Shown here: one piece after another, positions 1 to 5,782 of the stretch
How positions within the stretch are numbered: the first letter of the stretch is position 1
Layout: each line of letters begins with the position of its first letter
DNA from: Chitinophagaceae bacterium
Lineage (GTDB): Bacteria; Bacteroidota; Bacteroidia; Chitinophagales; UBA10324
Direction: 5' to 3'
Assembly (NCBI GenBank): GCA_023251195.1
Contig: JAHEZG010000069.1
Span: 1 to 6,591, forward strand
DNA length: 6,591 nt
Notes under the pieces: model-generated
Told to the model about the DNA's origin: nothing
Seen by the model: only the letters and a program-made list of their open reading frames with translations
Databases searched by the model: none
Made by a program: the position numbers and the translations under genes

Positions 1-876
1 ACTTACAATGTTTCATTAACTGTTACCAATACAGCCGGCACTGATGCGGTTACAAAAAATTCAATTGTTACCGTGATGCCATTGACAGCGATGTACAATG
101 CCGGATATACTGAAGATTTTGAAAACCATGCATTGCCCGGAACCGATTGGATGGATATAAATATCGGACCCGGCAATGGTTTCAGCATTGGAACTACTGC
201 TCATTACAACGGAACAAAATCGTTAACTTTTATAAACAGCACAACTTATGCAAACGGAGTTTACAATGCTGTAGGTCCTACTTTGGATATGACAGCGGTT
301 GCAAGTCCAATACTTACATTTCATGTGGCCTATGCACAACGCACAACTGCCGATGCCGATAAGTTACGATTAATGGTTTCAACCGACTGCGGAAAAAACT
401 GGATACAGGCTTATGTTAAATTAGGAACCGGTCTAAAAACAGTTGCCTCGCCGGTAGCCGGTTCATTTGTTCCTTCATCACAAGCCGACTGGAGAACTGA
501 AACTGTTACTTTAAATAATTTTGTTTCCAATACCGACCTGCGCATAAAATTTGAATTCACTTCACGCGGAGGAAACAATGTTTTTATTGATGATATTAAT
601 TTGGGTGGATTCTCTTATGCCGATTTTCCGATTGCAAGTGCCGGATTACAGGTTTTTCCAAATCCTGCCGACAATCATCTTTTAATTGAATCACTTGCCG
701 GTAATGTACCAACTGAAATCAGCGTATATGATGTTGCCGGAAAATTGATTCAGCAATTCGTGCCTGAAAATTCAACCAGTGAATTAAACATTGCCGCTTA
801 TGCTGCAGGCATTTATTTTTTAAAAGCCCGAATGATTGACGGAAGTATACTTACAAGAAAATTTGTAAAAAATTAA
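1..876 (+). CDS. C-terminal part of a secreted PKD / MAM-like / T9SS-sorted protein (5' end outside window)
   Basis: The frame is open from base 1 and ends at TAA 874-876, giving 291 visible residues. Residues 1-25 read like the last strands of a PKD domain (YNVSLTVTNTAG then a Val/Thr-rich strand). Residues about 35-203 look like a MAM-like jelly-roll: an EDFE start, a repeated aromatic/hydrophobic strand pattern, and a closing NNVFIDDINLGG. Residues about 216-291 form a type A T9SS sorting tail: VFPNPADN, then a YDVAGKLI strand, AAGIYFLKA and a basic RKFVKN end. In the T9SS this tail is recognised in the periplasm and removed during export, leaving the protein on the surface or released. 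Bacteroidota proteins with this domain order often carry a peptidase, for example an M43 cytophagalysin-type domain, at the N-terminus. No catalytic domain is visible here, so activity is unknown. The GTG and ATG codons at 73-78 are internal, not starts. Confidence 0.85.
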   Translation, partial: TYNVSLTVTNTAGTDAVTKNSIVTVMPLTAMYNAGYTEDFENHALPGTDWMDINIGPGNGFSIGTTAHYNGTKSLTFINSTTYANGVYNAVGPTLDMTAVASPILTFHVAYAQRTTADADKLRLMVSTDCGKNWIQAYVKLGTGLKTVASPVAGSFVPSSQADWRTETVTLNNFVSNTDLRIKFEFTSRGGNNVFIDDINLGGFSYADFPIASAGLQVFPNPADNHLLIESLAGNVPTEISVYDVAGKLIQQFVPENSTSELNIAAYAAGIYFLKARMIDGSILTRKFVKN

Positions 877-911
877 CTACCGAAATTCATCAGATGTGTG
901 TTTTTTCTTTC

Positions 912-944
912 GCTTGTTTTTAGTGAAACACCTGCTTGTTTTTA
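912..944. repeat. 11-bp direct repeat upstream of the CDF gene
   Basis: GCTTGTTTTTA occurs exactly at 912-922 and again at 934-944, with starts 22 bp apart, roughly two helical turns. The pair lies in the 105-bp gap between the T9SS-protein stop and the CDF start, just upstream of a candidate promoter. Two same-face sites could form a regulator binding region, but T-rich intergenic DNA can also give such a match by chance. Confidence 0.3.
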
Positions 945-947
945 CAA

Positions 948-980
948 TTGAATAAATGAAACGCCCCGCAAATAAATTTG
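948..980 (+). promoter_or_regulatory. Candidate Bacteroidota-type promoter for the CDF gene
   Basis: TAAATTTG at 973-980 matches the Bacteroidota -7 consensus TAnnTTTG at every defined position. A TTG at 948-950, 22 bp upstream, could serve as the -33 element, which is usually TTTG about 20 bp away. The match lies directly before the ATG at 982, so transcription would begin at or just inside the annotated start. That implies either a leaderless or shortened message or a chance match. No other good promoter is seen in the gap. Confidence 0.35.
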
Positions 981-981
981 G

Positions 982-1974
982 ATGAATAATACTTTGAATG
1001 TAAAAAAGAGGCTGATTCATGTATCGCTAATTGTAAGCATTGTTTTGCTGGCCGCTAAATTCTTTTCGTACTTCATCACACACTCCAACATCATTTTATC
1101 TGATGCAATGGAAAGCATTATTAATGTAGTGGCAAGTGCATTTGCTGCTTTCAGCATTCATATTTCATCGCAGCCCAAGGATGAAAACCATCCGTATGGT
1201 CATGGCAAAATTGAATTTCTGGCGAGCGTTACTGAAGGTATACTGATATTTCTTGCGGGGCTTTTCATTTTTGTGAAAGCCTGTTCCAACTTTTTTTTCG
1301 AACAAACCATACAGGCAATGGACATTGGTTTGATAATTATTTCAGCCACGGCATTGGTCAATTTTATTCTTGGAAAAATATTGGTGCGCGAAGGCAAAAA
1401 AACAAACTCACTCTTGCTGGTAGCAGAAGGCAAGCACTTGTTGAGTGATAACCTGACCACGCTTGTGGGTGTTGCCGGAATTATTGTAGTAGTTATTACA
1501 AACATGCCGGAAATTGACACCATCTTTTCATTGATTCTTGGATTAATCATGTTGCGAAGCGGTTACCGTATTATTCGCCCATCAGTAGCAGCGCTTATGG
1601 ATGAAGCCGATAATGATTTAATGAAAACCGTGACCGGACATTTTATTAATAACCGAAAACCCGATTGGATTGATGTACACAACATGCGAATTGTAAAATA
1701 TGGTTCCGATATTCACATCGATTGTCATGTTACATTTCCGTATTACTACAGCTTAACCGAAACACACGCACTGGTCAATGACATTGAACTCATGCTGCGC
1801 AAAAATTATCCGCAGGAACTGGAAATATTTATTCACGCCGACCCGTGTATTCCGGTTGATTCTTGTATTATTTGTTTGAAGAATGATTGTACCCTTCGAC
1901 AAAAACCATTCGAGAAAAAAATTGAATGGACTCCTGTTTTACTTTCCATTAATAAGAAGCATCATATGCAGTAA
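982..1974 (+). CDS. Cation diffusion facilitator (CDF) family metal/proton antiporter
   Basis: CDF proteins are inner-membrane dimers that export divalent metals such as Zn, Fe, Co, Cd or Mn in exchange for protons. The 330-residue length is normal for the family. Six membrane segments can be read at about 11-32, 36-61, 80-102, 113-134, 153-173 and 177-197. The TM2-TM3 loop has the family motif HPYGHGKIE (H70, H74). TM5 carries H152 and D156, the HxxxD half of the transport site. The TM2 half reads E44 and N48, where Asp/Asp stands in YiiP. The cytoplasmic domain, about 205-290, keeps H233, H249, H285 and D287, which match the YiiP regulatory zinc site. After it comes a Cys cluster (C289, C295, C298, C303) and a basic end. 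An in-frame TAA at 973-975 leaves ATG 982 as the most upstream ATG possible; TTG 994 is an alternative. No Shine-Dalgarno is visible. Metal specificity cannot be assigned. Confidence 0.93.
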   Translation: MNNTLNVKKRLIHVSLIVSIVLLAAKFFSYFITHSNIILSDAMESIINVVASAFAAFSIHISSQPKDENHPYGHGKIEFLASVTEGILIFLAGLFIFVKACSNFFFEQTIQAMDIGLIIISATALVNFILGKILVREGKKTNSLLLVAEGKHLLSDNLTTLVGVAGIIVVVITNMPEIDTIFSLILGLIMLRSGYRIIRPSVAALMDEADNDLMKTVTGHFINNRKPDWIDVHNMRIVKYGSDIHIDCHVTFPYYYSLTETHALVNDIELMLRKNYPQELEIFIHADPCIPVDSCIICLKNDCTLRQKPFEKKIEWTPVLLSINKKHHMQ

Positions 1975-1982
1975 ATAATAAA

Positions 1983-2016
1983 TTCAGTTCTTATTCTACT
2001 GAACAATAATTTTTTT
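1983..2016 (+). terminator. Weak candidate terminator between convergent genes
   Basis: TTCAGT at 1983-1988 and ACTGAA at 1998-2003 are perfect inverted copies, giving a 6-bp stem with a 9-nt loop. A run of seven T lies at 2010-2016, six bases after the stem. This could end transcription of the CDF gene. The same hairpin overlaps the stop codon (1996-1998) of the converging minus-strand gene. On that strand it is followed only by a weak T-rich stretch, so it would be at best a poor bidirectional terminator. The stem is short and AT-rich. Confidence 0.35.
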
Positions 2017-4398
2017 AGTTACTGCTCTTCCGTTCAAACTGATTTTTATAAAATACAATCCGGGAGTTAAATCAGCAGCATTCATTTCTACTTCAGTTGT
2101 TATAAATTTTATTTCAATGTGCTGCATTATTCTTCCTGCCAAATCTGTTACAACAATTTCGTTGCCGGCTTTTAAATTTTTACTTTGAACTTTAAATTTT
2201 CCATTGGCAGGGTTTGGATAAATTGAAAATTCAAAGTCAGAATTCTGCAACTCTGAAACCGAATTAAATTTTGCAGTATCAATCACCGTAAACAAATCAA
2301 TACCACCTTCTACCAAATGACCACTCGAGTTTAAATCGGCGGTTCGCACAATCAAATGCATGTTGGATGAAGGTTCAACAAAATCTTTAATTCTGAAATC
2401 AGTAAAAATCCATTCACTCATTTGCGAAGTATCCGTTGCAGCAAATTCTACCAGCTTAGTTGAATCGCCATTGCTGATAAAAATTTTTAGTGAATCATTT
2501 GGTGCAGCACCTGTACCGCCGCCATTGTAAAACCATTGGTAAATATTTATTCGCGGATCATAACTCGCGAATAAATCAAATCCCGGAGAAGTTAAAATAG
2601 CCGATCCGCCATCCACATCATCGTCACCTGCAGCACCACCTCCGTTTCCAGTTATAAAACATTGCAATCCTAAATCAGGAGTTACATCAGCATTGGCATT
2701 GCATACATCAGAACCATTAAAGGTTCCAACCGGAACTCCGCGAACCCATGCACCGGTAGCTGCAGTTCCTGAGGCTGTCCATCCAAAATCAAAAAAGAAA
2801 TCATCGTAATAACCTGCCGGTATTTCAATGGTTAATCCGGTAGTTGTAGGGTTTAATGGTTGCGATAAAATTTTTCTGGTTTGGTGTCCCCACTTCCCGG
2901 CATATATTGAATAAGTACTTGTATAAATCTGATTCATATTAACCAAACCATTTGCATTAGCAGCAAAACTGTAATTGTATTGGAAATTATCAGTGATAAA
3001 AACGGAAGCATTTGGAATTGGATTTCCGGTGGCAGAATCAACAACTGTCATTGTAATATCAAATGGAGTTGCAGGAACAAGTTGAACATCAAGAATAATT
3101 GTTTGCGCACTATCAAACTGTACATTCTGAATCACTTTTGTAAAATATCCAGGCTGAGTAAACTGCACATCATACAATCCCTGATTTAAAACGCCGGTGT
3201 TATAAATTCCAAGATAATTTGTTGAATCAATGATTGCTGGTTGAAGCAATTCAATGTGCGCACCGTTTAATAATGCAGTTGTAAAAGTATCTGTCACTGT
3301 TCCTTTTATGCGACAAGCTTTCTGATAGTGCGGACTGAAGACAAACAAACCGCTCTCCATATCGGAAGCAATCAGGTTTCCGGATGGAAGAAACGGATAA
3401 ACTCCCCAGTTGCCTTCGTATCCAAAACCACTTAATGGTGAAGTATCATAGCTGCCTACCAGAATCATGTTGGCTGGATCTGATACATCAAAAATGGTGA
3501 TGCCATCGTGGTAATAACTTGCTACCGCAAAATCATTGTTGTATAAATGAACATTGTGAACAACCGAATTACTGCCAGGATTTGATTGTGCTTCATCCAG
3601 TTTAGTAATGTTTCCTAAATCAGAAACATCGTAAGAGGTGATGGATGAATTAGCCAACTCATCGGTAGTATAAACATAATGATTATCGGAAGTAGGCCAT
3701 GCATTGTGTGTGAATGCAAGTGGAGTGGTTACCTGACCAAGTGTTATAAAATTTGTTTTATCGGTTACATCAAAAACAACCAGTTTACCCTGGTAAACTT
3801 CACTTGCCCACAAAGTATCGCCACGAACAAAACCATCGTGAATATATGCACCGTTGTATTGCGCAATGTAAGTTGGGTTATCGGGATCTGTTGTCAGGTC
3901 AAACATCATTGCCCCTCTTTGTCCCTGCGGTAAATTTGAATAGGTGTTAAATCCGAACAGATATAAAATTCCGTTTTCATCAACCCAGCAATCGTGTGCT
4001 TTCTTTAAATCATTACTGAAAAAATGATGATAAGTGATATTGTTGTTCGGAAGATTTGTTAAATCAATAATCAACAATGCGCTGTCTTGTTCATTTGTAA
4101 CATAAGCGTGATGATTAAAAGTTTTTATCTCTCGCCACACAATTGCTCCGGATGCCGGTTGCGCAGATGGAATATCAACAACGATAAACGGACTTGCCGG
4201 ATTACTGATATTGATAATTGAAACTCCCTGCCAGGTGCCAAGCAATGCGTATTCGTTTCCAAAGTCATCAACATAACCCCATAAATTGGAATAGGTGTTT
4301 GTGGAATCTAACTGACTAACTAAAGTGAGGTTGATGTTTTGTGAAAAGGAAAAGTGCGACAGCAGCAGCAGAGCAGCAAACATTTTTATTTTTTTCAT
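1996..4398 (-). CDS. Choice-of-anchor B family seven-bladed beta-propeller protein with T9SS sorting tail
   Basis: This 800-residue protein starts with a signal peptide (MKKIKMFAALLLLSHFSFSQ, cleavage likely near 20). Residues about 23-357 form LVIVD-type repeats, each with a strand such as GVSIINISNP, KLVVFDVTDK or GITIFDVSDP. Seven units can be aligned, starting at W40, W88, H135, H187, H231, H281 and W331, which fits a seven-bladed propeller of the choice-of-anchor B family. Two carboxypeptidase-regulatory-like beta-sandwiches follow, at about 361-441 (RIKGTVTD) and 446-527 (VVDSATGNPIPNA). A jelly-roll-like region comes next at about 528-706, with an Asp/Gly-rich stretch GDDDVDGG at 591-598. 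The T9SS tail is 726-800 (IYPNPANGKF, DLAGRIMQH, TPGLYFIK, basic end). The biochemical function of this family is not known; a surface or extracellular binding role is inference. The ATG lies 12 bp after the upstream lipoprotein stop, so the two genes are probably co-transcribed. No Shine-Dalgarno is visible. The stop is TAG. Confidence 0.92.
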   Translation of the reverse strand: MKKIKMFAALLLLSHFSFSQNINLTLVSQLDSTNTYSNLWGYVDDFGNEYALLGTWQGVSIINISNPASPFIVVDIPSAQPASGAIVWREIKTFNHHAYVTNEQDSALLIIDLTNLPNNNITYHHFFSNDLKKAHDCWVDENGILYLFGFNTYSNLPQGQRGAMMFDLTTDPDNPTYIAQYNGAYIHDGFVRGDTLWASEVYQGKLVVFDVTDKTNFITLGQVTTPLAFTHNAWPTSDNHYVYTTDELANSSITSYDVSDLGNITKLDEAQSNPGSNSVVHNVHLYNNDFAVASYYHDGITIFDVSDPANMILVGSYDTSPLSGFGYEGNWGVYPFLPSGNLIASDMESGLFVFSPHYQKACRIKGTVTDTFTTALLNGAHIELLQPAIIDSTNYLGIYNTGVLNQGLYDVQFTQPGYFTKVIQNVQFDSAQTIILDVQLVPATPFDITMTVVDSATGNPIPNASVFITDNFQYNYSFAANANGLVNMNQIYTSTYSIYAGKWGHQTRKILSQPLNPTTTGLTIEIPAGYYDDFFFDFGWTASGTAATGAWVRGVPVGTFNGSDVCNANADVTPDLGLQCFITGNGGGAAGDDDVDGGSAILTSPGFDLFASYDPRINIYQWFYNGGGTGAAPNDSLKIFISNGDSTKLVEFAATDTSQMSEWIFTDFRIKDFVEPSSNMHLIVRTADLNSSGHLVEGGIDLFTVIDTAKFNSVSELQNSDFEFSIYPNPANGKFKVQSKNLKAGNEIVVTDLAGRIMQHIEIKFITTEVEMNAADLTPGLYFIKISLNGRAVTKKIIVQ

Positions 4399-4410
4399 TT
4401 CTGTGGAATT

Positions 4411-5658
4411 TTATTTTTCACGGAACAATTTATTATTCCGGAAAGAAAGGATGTAAACATGCTTGTTCTCAATAAAATCTGTGGATGAATGTTCATTCAA
4501 AACTACGGGTTGAAAATTATAATCAACACCCAAAGCTGTTATCGGCTGTTGCAGGTGTTCAAACCATTTGTCGCCATATTGTTTCCATAAATTTCCAATG
4601 GATAAAACCAAACTGTATCCCTGGTAACTGTATTCAGTTGGGCGCGATGAATACCTGCTTTTAAAATTATTTCTGAATTGAATAAAATTTATCAATGAAT
4701 CATTTGTATAAAACGAACCGGTTATGTGAGTGTTCAGCTTCTGTAAATAATCCAAACGCAGCGTTTCCATCTCCGTCCAGGTTGGCATACCGAATAAAGT
4801 GATTTTATAATTTTCAGTTAACTCAAACAATTTTTTCGAAATCAGATTTATAAATTCTTCATCGAAACTCGGAATGATAATAATGTTATTATCAATAGTT
4901 GTTAAAAACTCATCGACTTTGTAAAAACTGCTGTCAGTTTTTTCGGTGAGTTCAAATGGTTTTGTTTTTAAAATGGATTTGAAGTATGCTGCATATTCCG
5001 ATTCACCTTGGTTGCGCCGGTAAAGAAGTACTATTTTTTTTGTAGGATATTTTGTATTGATAAATGCAGCTAATTGTTCGCAGTGAGTTTTTAAACCTGC
5101 ATTGGCTAATACAAAATTCGGATTACCTGTTGAAAGATTTTGCGATGCAGAAAGAGGAGAAAAGATGACCTGATGTTTCTGGTCAATTAATTTTCCTGCA
5201 AGACTCACCTGAAAATTATTTACCGGACCAATAAACACATCGGCATTTTTTGCAAAAGCAGAATTCATAAATCCACGAACTCGGTCCGTATCTTTTTGCG
5301 AATCGAAGACATGCATATCCATTTTCACTCCGGCCCTGTCCAAAGAATCCAATGCCAGCTCAACTCCATGAAAATATTGAATGGCGAGACTTGATTTATC
5401 AGTAATGGAAACAACTTCAATTCCCAATGAATCAAATTCAATTTCATTGGCAAAAAACGGAAGCATGAGCGCTACATGCATTTCTTTTTTTTCTGTTGGT
5501 TTTGTAACAACAATATTTTCAGTTGAAGTATTGTTCTTTACTGAATCTGAAATCACCACTTGATTATCATTCGGCCAAACATGCGGAGTTTTAGAAGTGG
5601 TTGAACAACCAAGTACAGAAGAAATAAATAAAATATTTATGAGATAAGCTTTTAGCAT
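4411..5658 (-). CDS. Lipoprotein with type 1 periplasmic-binding-protein fold (ABC-type substrate-binding-like)
   Basis: The 415-residue product begins with a lipoprotein signal ending in SVLG|C, so C18 would be lipidated. The residues after it (STTSKT) lack the acidic surface-export signal described for some Bacteroidota lipoproteins, so a periplasm-facing anchor is more likely. Residues 19-58 are a polar linker. Residues about 59-415 resemble type 1 periplasmic binding proteins: HVALMLPFF, then YFHGVELALDSLDRAG, MHVFDSQKD, ADVFIGPVNN, VIFSPLSAS, IVLLYRR and YSYQGYSLVLSIG. Related Bacteroidota proteins often carry a LysM domain in front of this fold; none is seen here. From memory, such proteins are often encoded next to guaA, as here. 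No permease or ATPase gene is nearby, so a transport role is doubtful; an envelope or cell-wall role like that of LpoA-type proteins is possible but unproven. The start is fixed: an in-frame TAA at 5680-5682 is followed by no other start before ATG 5658. Confidence 0.85.
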   Translation of the reverse strand: MLKAYLINILFISSVLGCSTTSKTPHVWPNDNQVVISDSVKNNTSTENIVVTKPTEKKEMHVALMLPFFANEIEFDSLGIEVVSITDKSSLAIQYFHGVELALDSLDRAGVKMDMHVFDSQKDTDRVRGFMNSAFAKNADVFIGPVNNFQVSLAGKLIDQKHQVIFSPLSASQNLSTGNPNFVLANAGLKTHCEQLAAFINTKYPTKKIVLLYRRNQGESEYAAYFKSILKTKPFELTEKTDSSFYKVDEFLTTIDNNIIIIPSFDEEFINLISKKLFELTENYKITLFGMPTWTEMETLRLDYLQKLNTHITGSFYTNDSLINFIQFRNNFKSRYSSRPTEYSYQGYSLVLSIGNLWKQYGDKWFEHLQQPITALGVDYNFQPVVLNEHSSTDFIENKHVYILSFRNNKLFREK

Positions 5659-5700
5659 TAGTGATTTAGCTGTTAGCGATTAGCATTTAGCGATTACGAA
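5652..5700. repeat. Heptanucleotide quasi-repeat array, TTAGCnn type
   Basis: On the plus strand TTAG recurs at 5652, 5658, 5666, 5673, 5680 and 5687, with a variant TTAC at 5694. The spacings are 6, 8, 7, 7, 7 and 7. The best units are TTAGCGA (5673 and 5687) and TTAGCAT (5652 and 5680). The first unit covers the start codon and first codons of the lipoprotein gene. Each TTAG holds a stop codon on both strands (TAG plus, TAA minus), and the array closes all six frames. Confidence 0.75.
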
Positions 5701-5747
5701 AAAAATTATTCACTTAAAAAAATTACTGAAATTCAAAAGTCGCAAAC

Positions 5748-5782
5748 TCTGCCTACTGCGTACTGAAAACTGATTACTGAAA
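5748..5782. repeat. Heptanucleotide quasi-repeat array, ACTGnnn type
   Basis: ACTG recurs at 5755, 5762, 5769 and 5776, exactly 7 bp apart: ACTGCGT, ACTGAAA, ACTGATT, ACTGAAA. A degenerate unit, TCTGCCT, precedes them at 5748-5754, and an isolated ACTGAAA lies at 5725-5731. The last unit ends at the base next to the guaA stop codon (5783-5785 on this strand). Function is unknown. The array differs in sequence from the TTAGC array in the same spacer but shares its 7-bp period. Confidence 0.75.

Noticed and set aside
73..78. GTG/ATG pair as the start of the first protein
   Set aside because: The frame is open to base 1 and the upstream residues read as the end of a PKD domain, so these codons are internal.
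898..931. GTGTTT/AAACAC hairpin as a terminator for the first gene
   Set aside because: The stem has only 6 bp, AT-rich, with a 22-nt loop and does not extend inwards. It is too weak to support a call.
1200..1550. Minus-strand open frame inside the CDF gene
   Set aside because: It lies opposite a well-supported transporter and shows no domain or signal. It is a shadow frame, as are the plus-strand frames inside 1996-6586.
5684..5686. Upstream ATG as an alternative lipoprotein start
   Set aside because: It is out of frame with the lipoprotein and reaches a stop after six codons. An in-frame TAA at 5680-5682 also blocks any earlier start.
5652..5782. CRISPR array or integron attachment site in the spacer
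   Set aside because: The units are only 7 bp with no unique spacers, and no cas gene or integrase is present. A quasi-tandem short repeat fits better.
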